Of a stretch of DNA of 64,000 nt, positions 23,546 to 32,342 are shown in pieces (positions within the stretch are counted from its first letter, which is position 1; each line of letters starts with the position of its first letter). Made by a program: the position numbers and the translations under genes. The notes beneath the pieces are model-generated. The model ran no database searches, was not told where the DNA came from, and saw only the letters and a program-made list of their open reading frames with translations. Location of the stretch: contig JAWKRR010000042.1 of assembly GCA_041389525.1 (NCBI GenBank), positions 6,395 through 70,394 on the forward strand. The letters run 5' to 3'. The DNA is from JACKFB01 sp041389525. GTDB lineage: Bacteria > Myxococcota_A > UBA9042 > PHBI01 > JACKFB01.

Positions 23546-26448
23546 CAGGCATCTCCAGGGGGGTTGGCGGGGGTGGCCGGACCGCCGGCTGGCTTCCACC
23601 AGTCGAGCAAGGCCGGCAAGAGGACGAGGGTCGCCAGGGCGGCGACCAGAAGGGTCTCGGCGGTGAGCAATCCGAATCGGGCCATGGGGACGATGGTGGC
23701 CCAGGCCAGGATGACGAATCCAGCGGTGATCTCGGCCGCGTTGATGAGGATCGAGCGCCCCGTGGTCCGCATCGCGGCGTGCAGGCCGCCCTCGCGATAG
23801 CGCCACATGAAGTGAATCGCGTAGTCGATGCCGGTCCCCAGGGCGATGCTCGAGAGCATCGAGGCGCCGATGTCGAGGGGCAGCTTGCTCGGGAAGAGCC
23901 CCATCAGGCCGAAGGTGACCAGCAGGGTCAGCCCGGAGGGGATGGCGCCGAGCAGGCCGCCGAGCACGCTCTTGAAGACGATCATCATCACCAGCAGCAC
24001 CAGCGGCAGGCTGACGAGGAGGCTCCACGTCTGGTTGTGTTGGACGGAGTCGGTCATGGCCTGCTGGAGCACGGGGTAGCCGCTGACGGTGGCGGTGATG
24101 GGGGTGATGGGCTCGGCTCCGGCGACGGCGGGGGGAGGTGTCGCGAGCCCCACCACCCACTCGGGCTGGAGCAGGTCGTCGACGATGGCGGCGACGCGAA
24201 GATTCACACCGGCGGGGAGCTCGCCGACCAGCGCCCGCACGCGCTCCACCGAATCGCCGGTCAGCAGCGGGCGGATCTCCTCGCTCACCTGGGTCTCGAG
24301 GTAGCGCGCCCCCTTCTCGAAGGACTTGGTGTCTTCGAGCTCCGACGGGGCGGCGTGCTTTCGCGCGATCTCGATGAAGCGCTCGGGCGTCAGGGCGCGG
24401 CCGGCCGCGGCGGCGGTCACCTCGGCCACCAACGCCGCGAGCGCGCCGTCGTCCTTCATCTCCATCATCTCGTCTTCGCCGATCTCCCGGTCGAGGACGG
24501 ACTTCACTCCGCGTCCCAACGCGACGGCGTCGGGGCGGGCGGCGGACTCCAGGATGGCCACGAGCTGCTCGACGGTCACGGGGCCGTGGCCGCCGGTCCC
24601 CTCAGCGCCCACGGTCGGCCGCGTCCCGGCCAGCGCGGCGATGCGCTCGGCGGCGTCGCGCACCACGGACTCGGTCCCGGGCGAGTCACGCGGGACCATC
24701 ACGGCGTAGGGCAAGAGCGACTCGGCCGCCAGCGCGCGAATCTGCTCGGTCATCGGGGTCACGCGCCCCGTGTCGAAGCCGCCGATGCCGACCTGGATCA
24801 GCGCGCCCGTCCAGGACTCGTCGACCAGCAGGCTGACCGCCGGGTCCGTGCGCCGCGCCAGAAAGCCCATCTGGGCGATCTCTTTCCTGGCGCGGCTGAG
24901 GCGGCGCTGCCCTTTGAGGCCCTCGTGCACGATGGAGAGCACGTTGGAGATGCTCTCGACGCGCGTGACGCCCTCGACCGCGCGCAGGCGGTCCTCGAAG
25001 GCGGCGATGCGGTCGAGGCTCGCCGGGTCACGGACGTCCGCGCTCACCAGGATCTGAAGGAAGACCGAGCCGCCGAACTCGTTCTCCATGAACTGCTCGG
25101 CCAGGTCGGGGGCCGAGCCCGGCTCGAAGAAGGACCCGGTGTCCATCCGCGTCTCGATCTTGGGGATCTGCCACGCGAAGAAGGTCGCGATGGGCACCAC
25201 GGCCAGCAGCACGATGGCGCGATTCGCCCGGCTCCAGAGGGCCAACCCGACCATCCACTCGTCGATGCGCAGCCCGACGGCGGTAGGTCGACGCGGTGGC
25301 AGCGGCAGCAGGTGCAGCAGCGCCGGGACCATGAAGAGCGCGAGGCCCGAGCAGATCGCCGTGCCCAGCGCCATCTGCCAGCCGAACTCGCGCATCGGCG
25401 CGAGATCCATCACCAGGAAGCTCAAGAAGCCGGCGACGGTGGTCAGGCCTGTGACGATGATCGGCCAGCCCAGGTTGGCCAGCATCCCGACCTCGTCGGC
25501 GTCGTGCTCCAGGTACCAGACGAGCAGATGCACCGCGTAGGCCGACCCCAGCGCCACCAGGATGACCGGCAGCGAGCTGGAGATCAGCGTCAGCGGCTGG
25601 CCGAACCAGGCCATCGCGCCCAGGGTCCACAGGATGCCGAGCCCCACGGTGCCGACGGTCAGCAGCGCGGCGCGGATGGAGCCCAGGCTCAGCAGGATGA
25701 GGATCAGGATGACGCCGACCACGTAGGGGGCCAGGCGCTGGAGGTCGCGCTGGGAGCCGTTCGCGGCCGCCTCGGCGATGAACGGCGCGCCCGCGAAGTG
25801 GAGGCGCGTCCCCGGCGGCGGCGGCAGGGCCTCCGCGGCCTTGCGGACGGCCTCCGCGGCGGCCTTCGTCGACAACCCCGAGCCGCTGCCGTCGCGGAGC
25901 TGGCAGACCAGCATCGCCGAGCTGCCGTCGAGCGAGACGATGCTCCCTGCGAGATAATCCAGCCCGAGGATATCCGCCCGAATCGCGTCCAAGGCCGCCG
26001 CGTCGGTGGGCACCGGCTTGGGCACGAGCTCCCTATGCTCGGCCTCCTCCTCGCCCATGATGACGGCGAGCTCGGTGATGCCGGTGACGAACGCGACCTC
26101 GGGCTGGCCTTCGATGGCCGCCGTGAGGTCCCGCAGCCAGGTCAGGCGCGCGTGGGTGTAGAGGCCGCCGTCGGCGAGGTCCGCCTCCACGCCGACCAGG
26201 GCGACGCTCAGGCTGCCGAAGCGCTCGGCGATGCGGTTGAACCCGAGGACCTCGGGGTCTTCCTGCGGCAAGAAGCGCACGACGTCGTCGTCGTAGACCG
26301 GCGGCAGGCGCACCGCGGCGAGTATCGAGAGGGCGGCGATGGCGACGAGCACGGCCACGCTGTGGCGAGTGACCCATCGCGCGAATCGCTCCATGGAGAC
26401 CGCGGGCGCCGGTTTCGGCATCGGGAACGTGCCTCGTGGTGACGCCAC
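23545..26448 (-). CDS. RND/MMPL-family transporter
   Basis: 967 aa, two-fold pseudo-symmetric: helix 1 at about 28-48, a large periplasmic domain, five helices at about 240-385, then a second half with the same order and a final helix cluster at about 820-950. Motifs DIGASMLSSIALGTGIDYAIHF in the second half and SLPVILVALGSAYAVHLLVWY in the first are the family's helix-4-type segments. MMPL proteins export lipids, hopanoids or hydrophobic compounds with proton motive force. The second periplasmic region is longer than usual. Coupled to the LolA-like gene. Confidence 0.92.
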   Translation of the reverse strand: MASPRGTFPMPKPAPAVSMERFARWVTRHSVAVLVAIAALSILAAVRLPPVYDDDVVRFLPQEDPEVLGFNRIAERFGSLSVALVGVEADLADGGLYTHARLTWLRDLTAAIEGQPEVAFVTGITELAVIMGEEEAEHRELVPKPVPTDAAALDAIRADILGLDYLAGSIVSLDGSSAMLVCQLRDGSGSGLSTKAAAEAVRKAAEALPPPPGTRLHFAGAPFIAEAAANGSQRDLQRLAPYVVGVILILILLSLGSIRAALLTVGTVGLGILWTLGAMAWFGQPLTLISSSLPVILVALGSAYAVHLLVWYLEHDADEVGMLANLGWPIIVTGLTTVAGFLSFLVMDLAPMREFGWQMALGTAICSGLALFMVPALLHLLPLPPRRPTAVGLRIDEWMVGLALWSRANRAIVLLAVVPIATFFAWQIPKIETRMDTGSFFEPGSAPDLAEQFMENEFGGSVFLQILVSADVRDPASLDRIAAFEDRLRAVEGVTRVESISNVLSIVHEGLKGQRRLSRARKEIAQMGFLARRTDPAVSLLVDESWTGALIQVGIGGFDTGRVTPMTEQIRALAAESLLPYAVMVPRDSPGTESVVRDAAERIAALAGTRPTVGAEGTGGHGPVTVEQLVAILESAARPDAVALGRGVKSVLDREIGEDEMMEMKDDGALAALVAEVTAAAAGRALTPERFIEIARKHAAPSELEDTKSFEKGARYLETQVSEEIRPLLTGDSVERVRALVGELPAGVNLRVAAIVDDLLQPEWVVGLATPPPAVAGAEPITPITATVSGYPVLQQAMTDSVQHNQTWSLLVSLPLVLLVMMIVFKSVLGGLLGAIPSGLTLLVTFGLMGLFPSKLPLDIGASMLSSIALGTGIDYAIHFMWRYREGGLHAAMRTTGRSILINAAEITAGFVILAWATIVPMARFGLLTAETLLVAALATLVLLPALLDWWKPAGGPATPANPPGDA

Positions 26449-26906
26449 TAAGCCCTGCCTAGGAGCGCGTGGATACGGGTATCAGATCGCCCATAAGCCG
26501 CGAAGCGCAGGGCATGCCGGTCGGCCTCGGTGTGACGGTAAGGCGTGGCGTGCGGGGCGAAGCCCGCGGGTCGGTCGGCGGGGGATCGATATCAGATCCG
26601 CAGGTCATATGGGATCCCAAACCACGGGAGCCGCGCCCCGACGCAGGCGCAGACGCCAGGGCGCAGGGTTCGAAAAAACGAACCGCGCGATTCCCCGTTC
26701 GAGTCGCGCGCCCCCGGGACGGCGCCGCGGAGGGTCCGCGTAACGCGCGGTGCGGCATCGCCGGTTGCCGAGGAGCCTGCCTGCGAGCTAAACCCGGTGC
26801 TGCAACGCACGCCACACTCACCGGTACCCGCGAGCGTTCCGCGCGCCGAAGCCCCTCCCGGAGAGGCCTCGCGCACCTAACCCCCCGAAAGAAGTGCAGG
26901 TTCATT
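26449..26906. other. Intergenic region between divergent pump and Cys-repeat lipoprotein genes
   Basis: No convincing gene or RNA. It contains a small hairpin GGTTCG-A6-CGAACC (26667-26684) and two related sequences TATCAGATC at about 26480 and 26590. It should contain promoters for both flanking genes, but no box pair is clear enough to call. Confidence 0.4.
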
Positions 26907-29075
26907 ATGCGGTCGCTCCTGACCTTAGCCCTGGTTTTGTGCATCGCAGTGCTGGGCGGGCTCGGCTTGGCGGCCTGCGAGTCCGGCAACAGCAACGACG
27001 GGTGCGGCGGCTGCCCCGACGGACAGATTTGCGTTGCCGCATTGCAGAAATGCGTCGCCCAGTGCGCGCCGCAATGCCAAGGGCGCGAGTGCGGATCGGA
27101 CGGCTGCGGGGGCGTGTGTGGCACCTGCGATGCCGGGGAGAGCTGCACCAGCGCGGGCACCTGCTCGACCGGGTGCACGCCCGATTGCGCGTCGCGGGGT
27201 TGTGGGAGCGACGGCTGCGGCGGCGTCTGCGGCACCTGCTCGGCCGGCGAGAGCTGCACGAGCGCTGGGATCTGCGAGGGCGGCTGCACCGGCGACTGCA
27301 CCGGCAAGGTCTGCGGAGACGACGGCTGCGGCGTGAGCTGCGGGACCTGCGAGGCCGGCGAGACCTGCGCGGCGGACGGCTCCGCTTGCGAGGGCGGCTG
27401 CGTCGCCGACTGCGCCGGCAAGGTCTGCGGGGACGACGGGTGCGGCGGGACCTGCGGCACCTGCGGCGCTGGCGAGGCGTGCTCGGCGGACGGATCGGCC
27501 TGTGAGGGCTGCACGGCCGACTGCACCGGCAAGGTGTGCGGCGACGACGGATGCGACGGCACCTGCGGCAGCTGCGGCGAGGGTGAGACCTGCGCGGCGG
27601 ACGGCGCGAGCTGCGTGTCCGACTGTGTGCCCGACTGCGACGGCAAGATCTGCGGGGACGACGGCTGCGACGGCGTCTGCGGGACCTGCGGCGCGGGCGA
27701 GACCTGCTCGGTCGACGGATCGGCCTGCGAGGGCTGCGTGCCCGACTGCGACGGCAAGATCTGCGGCGGCGACGGGTGCGGCGGCGTCTGCGGGACCTGC
27801 ATCGCTGGCCAGATCTGCTCAGAGGACGGGGCGACGTGCGGGGGATGCGTGTCCGACTGCGAGGGCAAGGTCTGCGGCGACGACGGCTGCGGCAACCTGT
27901 GCGGCGTGTGCCAGTCCGACCAGACCTGCGCGTCGGACGGGTCGGCCTGTGAGGGATGCAAGGCGGACTGCGCTGGCAAGGTGTGCGGGGACGACGGCTG
28001 CGGCGGGACCTGCGGGACCTGCGAGGCTGGCGACACCTGCGCGGCCGACGGCTCGGCCTGCGAGGGCTGCGAGGCCGACTGTGAGGGCAAGGTGTGCGGG
28101 GACGACGGCTGCGGCGGGACCTGCGGGATCTGCGACGCGGGCGACACCTGCGCGGCCGACGGCGCGGCCTGCGTGCCTGACTGCGTCCCCGACTGCACCG
28201 GCAAGGTCTGCGGCGACGACGGCTGCGGCGGCAGCTGCGGGGCCTGCGACGCGGGGACGGTCTGCGCGGCCGACGGCTCGGCCTGCGAGGGCTGCACGGC
28301 CGACTGCACCGGCAAGGTCTGCGGCGATGACGGCTGCGGCGGCGTGTGCGGGACCTGCGAGGCAGGCGACGCCTGCGCGGCTGACGGCTCGGCGTGCGAA
28401 GGCTGCGCTCCGGACTGCGCTGGCAAGGTGTGCGGCGGCGACGGCTGCGGCGGCGTGTGCGGGACCTGCGTGGCCGGCCAAGTGTGCGCGGTCGACGGCG
28501 CGGCGTGCGAGGTCGTGTGCACCGCCAACTGCGTCGACAAGGATTGCGGCAGCGACGGGTGCGGTGGCGAGTGCGGGACCTGTGATGAGGGCTCGCTCTG
28601 CGACGACGCCGGGGTGTGCTACCTGCCGAACGCGAGCTGCGCCGAGCCCGACGCCTGCGGCACCTTCTTCTCGGAAGACGGCGTGACCTGCAACTGCGAC
28701 GAGTTCTGCTTCACCTTCGGCGACTGCTGCGACGACATCTGCGACGCCTGCTCGGCGACCTACCCCGACGAGTGCGGCGTGTGCGTCCCCGACTGCAACG
28801 GCAAAGAGTGCGGCGACGACGGCTGCGGCGGCGAGTGCGGGGCCTGCGAGGGCGGCGACACCTGCACAGCGGCGGGGAGCTGCGTCACGGCGGGGAGCTG
28901 CTGCACCACCTCGGACTGCTGCGAGCCCCACAACAGCGCGGGCTGCAGCGATCCGGTGGTGTCCACCTGCGTCGCTGACCTCGACTCCTTCTGCGGCGGC
29001 AGCTCCGACGGCGTCTGGGACGGCACCTGCATCGGGATTCTGGAGCAGTTCTGCGCGACGGAGTGCGGACTCTAA
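26907..29075 (+). CDS. Cys8-repeat surface lipoprotein with somatomedin-B-like domain
   Basis: 722 aa. Signal peptide with lipobox LAAC at residue 24. From residue 53 come fourteen consecutive units of 37-40 residues with eight cysteines each, consensus CxxDCxGKVCGDDGCGGxC followed by GTC, C and C. Next is a somatomedin-B-like module (about 578-622: CGTFFSEDG, CNCDEFCFTFGDCCDDIC), a fifteenth Cys8 unit, and a Cys-rich C-terminal domain containing DGVWDGTCIGILEQFC. Very high cysteine content implies oxidative folding outside the cytoplasm. Similar repeats occur in secreted proteins of Myxococcota/Bradymonadota; no function is known. ATG 26907 is chosen because it starts the signal peptide. Confidence 0.88.
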   Translation: MRSLLTLALVLCIAVLGGLGLAACESGNSNDGCGGCPDGQICVAALQKCVAQCAPQCQGRECGSDGCGGVCGTCDAGESCTSAGTCSTGCTPDCASRGCGSDGCGGVCGTCSAGESCTSAGICEGGCTGDCTGKVCGDDGCGVSCGTCEAGETCAADGSACEGGCVADCAGKVCGDDGCGGTCGTCGAGEACSADGSACEGCTADCTGKVCGDDGCDGTCGSCGEGETCAADGASCVSDCVPDCDGKICGDDGCDGVCGTCGAGETCSVDGSACEGCVPDCDGKICGGDGCGGVCGTCIAGQICSEDGATCGGCVSDCEGKVCGDDGCGNLCGVCQSDQTCASDGSACEGCKADCAGKVCGDDGCGGTCGTCEAGDTCAADGSACEGCEADCEGKVCGDDGCGGTCGICDAGDTCAADGAACVPDCVPDCTGKVCGDDGCGGSCGACDAGTVCAADGSACEGCTADCTGKVCGDDGCGGVCGTCEAGDACAADGSACEGCAPDCAGKVCGGDGCGGVCGTCVAGQVCAVDGAACEVVCTANCVDKDCGSDGCGGECGTCDEGSLCDDAGVCYLPNASCAEPDACGTFFSEDGVTCNCDEFCFTFGDCCDDICDACSATYPDECGVCVPDCNGKECGDDGCGGECGACEGGDTCTAAGSCVTAGSCCTTSDCCEPHNSAGCSDPVVSTCVADLDSFCGGSSDGVWDGTCIGILEQFCATECGL
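27063..28637 (+). repeat. Fourteen tandem ~115-bp coding repeats (Cys8 units)
   Basis: The DNA repeats in phase with the 37-40-residue units; GGCAAGGTCTGCGG..GACGG recurs with few changes. Units in the middle are most alike, the first two and the last more diverged, the usual pattern of expansion by unequal recombination. Copy number may vary between strains and could be mis-assembled by short reads. Confidence 0.9.
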
Positions 29076-29085
29076 GAGCACCGCG

Positions 29086-29117
29086 CTGGGCGGTGTGTGA
29101 TTTGCCACACCGCCCAG
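29086..29117. terminator. Perfect 12-bp-stem bidirectional hairpin between convergent genes
   Basis: CTGGGCGGTGTG (29086-29097) pairs perfectly with CACACCGCCCAG (29106-29117), loop of 8. It lies between the stops of the Cys8 lipoprotein and the SafE-type gene. No T tract on either side. Its centre (29092-29111) is nearly identical to a 20-bp motif upstream of ccoI. Confidence 0.65.
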
Positions 29118-29142
29118 GGTGGCCGCCCTCCCCCGGCGCGTG

Positions 29143-29898
29143 TCACCAGAGCATCACCACGAAGGTCTTCTCGGCGAGCCGCACCGGCAGGTGCATGTGC
29201 TCGACGACCTCGAGGCCAGCCAGCCCGACCATGGCGAGCCACACCGCCGAGATGCCCATCAAGACGCGGGGCATCATCCGCGAGAGGCGGCCTGAAAGCG
29301 TCAGGACGCGGGGCAAGAGCGTGACGCCCAGCAGCATCGGGGTGGTCATGGCGACCAGGGTCAGCATGAGCAACGCCCCGTGGACGGGCGAGCCGGTCGT
29401 CGCCCCGAGGCCCAGCACCCACATGGGGATCATGCAGGGCAGCAGCCCCATGAGCAGCCCGAGGGCGAGGTGGTCGACGGGGCGGCCGCCGCTCATGTGA
29501 GGGAGGATGGCTGAGGTGACGCGGTCGGCCATGCGCTGCCAGATCGGGACGGCGCGGCGCTCCAGGCGCAACGCTGGCGGGCGGCGACGGACGAAGAGGG
29601 AGGCCAAGACGGCCGCGGCCATCAGCAGCGCCAGCACCGCACCGGCGCGGTGAAACCCAGCGCCCAGGCCGCTGCCGACCAGCCCCGCGCCCGCGCCCAG
29701 CGTCATCAAGGTCAGGGCGCGGCCCGCCTGGTAGGTCAGCACCGAGAGCGCGCCCCGCCCGGCGCTGCGGCCGCGGGACACACCCGCGACGTCGAAGCCC
29801 ACGACCAAGGGACCGCACATCCCGGCGCAGTGAAAGCTCACCCAGACGAGGCCCAGGCTGGTCAGCTGAGTCCAGGCCGCGGCGGTGGCCTCGGTCAC
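29143..29898 (-). CDS. SafE/TauE-like membrane protein of the cbb3 oxidase locus
   Basis: 251 aa with about six helices, GTG start overlapping the preceding stop (GTGA). HCAGMCGP near the N-terminus is the marker of the sulfite-exporter/UreH-like group found at the end of many cco operons, where it is thought to help copper or haem handling for oxidase assembly. GLLPCMIPM in the second half is the paired motif. Last gene of the operon. Confidence 0.85.
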   Translation of the reverse strand: MTEATAAAWTQLTSLGLVWVSFHCAGMCGPLVVGFDVAGVSRGRSAGRGALSVLTYQAGRALTLMTLGAGAGLVGSGLGAGFHRAGAVLALLMAAAVLASLFVRRRPPALRLERRAVPIWQRMADRVTSAILPHMSGGRPVDHLALGLLMGLLPCMIPMWVLGLGATTGSPVHGALLMLTLVAMTTPMLLGVTLLPRVLTLSGRLSRMMPRVLMGISAVWLAMVGLAGLEVVEHMHLPVRLAEKTFVVMLW

Positions 29899-30113
29899 GG
29901 CGAGGCGGCGCTCGGCGGTGCCGACGGCGCGGACGACGCAGGCGGCGGCAGCAGCGCGACGGGGTGCGTGATGGCGACGACGTAGAAGACCACGTTGAAC
30001 GCGATGAGCACCGCGAAGAAGCTCGCGATGGCCACCGCCGTCCGGTTGATGCCGGTCGGGGGCGCGGCGGAGTCCGTCGCGGGGGAGTGTGTCGCTGAGG
30101 TGGCTTCGCTCAC
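29895..30113 (-). CDS. Very short FixH/CcoH-like membrane protein
   Basis: 72 aa: a polar, Ser/Ala-rich N-terminus, one helix (about 27-48: VAIASFFAVLIAFNVVFYVV) and a Pro/Ala/Ser tail. Position between ccoG and the SafE gene and the helix sequence match the start of FixH (usually about 150 aa), but the periplasmic domain is missing. It overlaps both neighbours by 4 bp. It could be a minimal CcoH or an unrelated small oxidase-assembly protein. Confidence 0.6.
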   Translation of the reverse strand: MSEATSATHSPATDSAAPPTGINRTAVAIASFFAVLIAFNVVFYVVAITHPVALLPPPASSAPSAPPSAASP

Positions 30114-31516
30114 GGTGTGCCTCCGGGCTTCGGCGCTCGCGGGCCGAGGATCTCGACGTGGAGCCGCTGCTCCGTGGCGCTCTCGGAATCAGAGATGATC
30201 AGCTCGACCGACGCGCCGACCCCGAGCTCGCCCGCCGGAATCTCCAGCACCACAGGGAATCGGTGGTTCTTGAAGGGGTCCAGCACCATCTCGGCCTGGG
30301 GGATGATCACGCGAGGATCGCCCGAGATCGCGGGCGCCAGCACGAAGCGCGCGGGTGCTGGGTTCTTGTTGACCACGTTGACCAGGATCCGGTTCTGCAC
30401 CTGGCCCTCGTGCACGAGGTAGGGCACGCCCTGCACGCGGGTGACGTTGGCCTCGAAGGGCTTGTGGGTTTGAAACATCACGGTGGCGACGGCGAGACCC
30501 AGCAAGCCCGCGAGCACGTAGGCGAAGACCCGCGGCCGCCAGAAACGACGCGGCTCGCCCGACAGTCCGGCCTGAGAGTCGTAGCGGATGAGGCCCTTGG
30601 GCCGCCCCACCTTCACCATGATCTCGTCGCAGGCGTCGATGCAGTAGGCGCAGCCGATGCACTCAAGCTGCAGCCCGTGCCGGATGTCGATGCCGGTCGG
30701 GCACACGGCCACGCAGCGGTTGCACGCCACGCAGTCGCCCGCGCCGGGGTCGGTGACCTTCCCGCGCGGCTCGCCGCGCCGCACGTCGTAGCCGATGATC
30801 AGCGTGTGGTTGTCCTGCAGCGCCGACTGAAGGCGTCCGTAGGGGCAGATGACGATGCAGAGCTGCTCTCGGAACCACCAGAAGTTGAAGTAGAGGATCC
30901 CGCTCATCACGACGGTCCAGATGAAGGCTGCCGGATACTCGGCGGGGCCGTCGGTCCACAGGCGCGCGACGCCGTCGGCGGACACGAAGTAGGCGATGAA
31001 GACCATGGCGATGGCGACCGAGAGCACGATGTAGATCGCGTGCTTGAGGCCCTTGCGCCACAGCTTGTCGAAGTTCATCGGGGCGGCGGCGAGCCGCGCG
31101 CGGCGGGGCGCGGGACCCTCGATGAGGCGCTCGATGCGTCGGTAGACGCCGTCGAGGAAGACCGTCTGGGGGCAGGCCCAGCCACACCAGATGCGCCCGA
31201 AGAGCGCGCTCATGACGATCAGCCCGAAGCCGATCCCCGTGAGGATGAAGAAGACGAGGTAGAAGTCTTGGGCGTTGAAGCTCTGCCCGAAGAGCCAGGC
31301 TTGGCGGGCTGGGATGTCCAGCAGCACGGCCGGCTGCCCCCCCACCGTCAGGAAGGGGAGCCCCACGTACAGGATGATGAGCACGGCGTACACCCAGGGC
31401 TTCGCGCGGGAGTAGACCCCCTTCGCGTCGGCGGGCAGGACGTAGCGGCGGTGGCCCCCATCGTCCAGCATCGACAGCGAGTCGAGATTGGGTGCGTCGT
31501 GCTGCTTGGCAGCCAT
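30110..31516 (-). CDS. ccoG: Cytochrome c oxidase accessory protein CcoG (FixG)
   Basis: 468 aa. Four or five helices enclose polyferredoxin-type cysteine clusters: GRIWCGWACPQ, CIVICPYGRLQ, then two 4Fe-4S motifs CVACNRCVAVCP and CIGCAYCIDAC. The C-terminal beta-sandwich (about 360-460) is the Ig-like FixG_C domain. Proposed role: copper reduction during cbb3 oxidase assembly. Intact and of normal length. Confidence 0.95.
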   Translation of the reverse strand: MAAKQHDAPNLDSLSMLDDGGHRRYVLPADAKGVYSRAKPWVYAVLIILYVGLPFLTVGGQPAVLLDIPARQAWLFGQSFNAQDFYLVFFILTGIGFGLIVMSALFGRIWCGWACPQTVFLDGVYRRIERLIEGPAPRRARLAAAPMNFDKLWRKGLKHAIYIVLSVAIAMVFIAYFVSADGVARLWTDGPAEYPAAFIWTVVMSGILYFNFWWFREQLCIVICPYGRLQSALQDNHTLIIGYDVRRGEPRGKVTDPGAGDCVACNRCVAVCPTGIDIRHGLQLECIGCAYCIDACDEIMVKVGRPKGLIRYDSQAGLSGEPRRFWRPRVFAYVLAGLLGLAVATVMFQTHKPFEANVTRVQGVPYLVHEGQVQNRILVNVVNKNPAPARFVLAPAISGDPRVIIPQAEMVLDPFKNHRFPVVLEIPAGELGVGASVELIISDSESATEQRLHVEILGPRAPKPGGTP

Positions 31517-31562
31517 GGTGTTGCTTCCTAGGTCAGCGCGAGCCAGCCGGATACAGGCAAAA

Positions 31563-32135
31563 TCAGGGGGTGGGTGCTTTTCCGTCCGCGTCGACGCCCT
31601 CGGGCGCTTTCCCGGCGACCTCGGTGTTCGCGAGGGTCAGCACGTACGCCGTGACCTCGCGCACCTTCGTGTCGCCCAGGGTGGGCCGCCACGCGACCAT
31701 GCCCTTCTCCAGCACGCCCTGCGAGACGGTCTTGTAGATGCTGACCGGGTCGCCGCCGTGGATCCACCACTTGTCGGTGAGGTTCGGGCCGATCTTGCCC
31801 TCGGCGCGGTCCCCGTGGCAGGCGACGCAGTAGGTCGTGAAGATCTCCGAGCCGCGGGCCACCACGGCCGAGTCCTCGACCAGCGCGCTCAGCTCCTCCG
31901 GCGTGACCTGCGAGGCCAGCATCTTCTCCTCCCACGCCGCCTTCTCGATGGCGAACTCCGAGGCGTGAGACGGCAAGATCCCCGCGCTCTGGTAGAGGAA
32001 CCAGTACACCATCGCGAAGACGATGCTCCCCCAGAAGGTCAGCAGCCACCAGTTCGGTAGCTGGTTGTCGAACTCGCGGATGCCGTCATAGACGTGGTCA
32101 GTCTCGACGGGCGCGTCCTTGGTCATCTCAGACAT
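31563..32135 (-). CDS. ccoP: cbb3 oxidase subunit CcoP with a single haem c domain
   Basis: 190 aa from ATG 32135, which has GGAGGG upstream; a longer reading frame would only extend into ccoQ. The N-terminal FixP_N segment (DGIREFDNQLPNWWLLTFW) and membrane helix are present. Only one haem-binding site, CVACH, is found, with a candidate Met ligand in GMVAWRP. Ordinary CcoP has two c-haem domains and about 300 residues, so one domain has been lost or never gained. Confidence 0.9.
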   Translation of the reverse strand: MSEMTKDAPVETDHVYDGIREFDNQLPNWWLLTFWGSIVFAMVYWFLYQSAGILPSHASEFAIEKAAWEEKMLASQVTPEELSALVEDSAVVARGSEIFTTYCVACHGDRAEGKIGPNLTDKWWIHGGDPVSIYKTVSQGVLEKGMVAWRPTLGDTKVREVTAYVLTLANTEVAGKAPEGVDADGKAPTP

Positions 32136-32325
32136 CGTCGTGCCCTCCAAAGGCGTCGCTTGCATCGTCTGCGAGGGGCAGCGCGGCCATCCTCGCGTGT
32201 TCCGGGTCACGCTGGCCCGCCAGCCACGACCGCACGACGACCGTCGTGAAGATGGCGGCGAAGACCAGCATCGCGAAGATGGGCAGGCTCAGAAGCTCGG
32301 TGTGCGAGAGGGTTTGGCTCAGCAT
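32128..32325 (-). CDS. ccoQ: CcoQ-like small subunit of cbb3 oxidase
   Basis: 65 aa. One helix (about 13-32) followed by a polar tail with HARMAALPLADD, the usual CcoQ/CcoS-like end. AGGAG precedes the start. It lies between ccoNO and ccoP and overlaps ccoP by 8 bp. CcoQ stabilises the oxidase complex. Confidence 0.8.
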   Translation of the reverse strand: MLSQTLSHTELLSLPIFAMLVFAAIFTTVVVRSWLAGQRDPEHARMAALPLADDASDAFGGHDDV

Positions 32326-32342
32326 GGGGGTGCTCCTTGCCG

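Noticed and set aside
23779..26442. Long open frame antisense to the MMPL pump
   Set aside because: Codon-bias shadow in high-GC DNA with low-complexity translation (Asp/His/Gly/Arg-rich).
26459..28540. Long open frame opposite the Cys-repeat lipoprotein, encoding a Pro/Ser/Gln-rich repeat protein
   Set aside because: It is the exact shadow of the coding repeats: the periodic codons of the Cys8 units keep the antisense frame open. The plus-strand protein has a signal peptide and recognisable domains; the antisense product has none.
27063..28637. CRISPR array (regular repeats of about 115 bp)
   Set aside because: Repeats are coding, in-frame and contiguous without unique spacers, and no cas genes are near.
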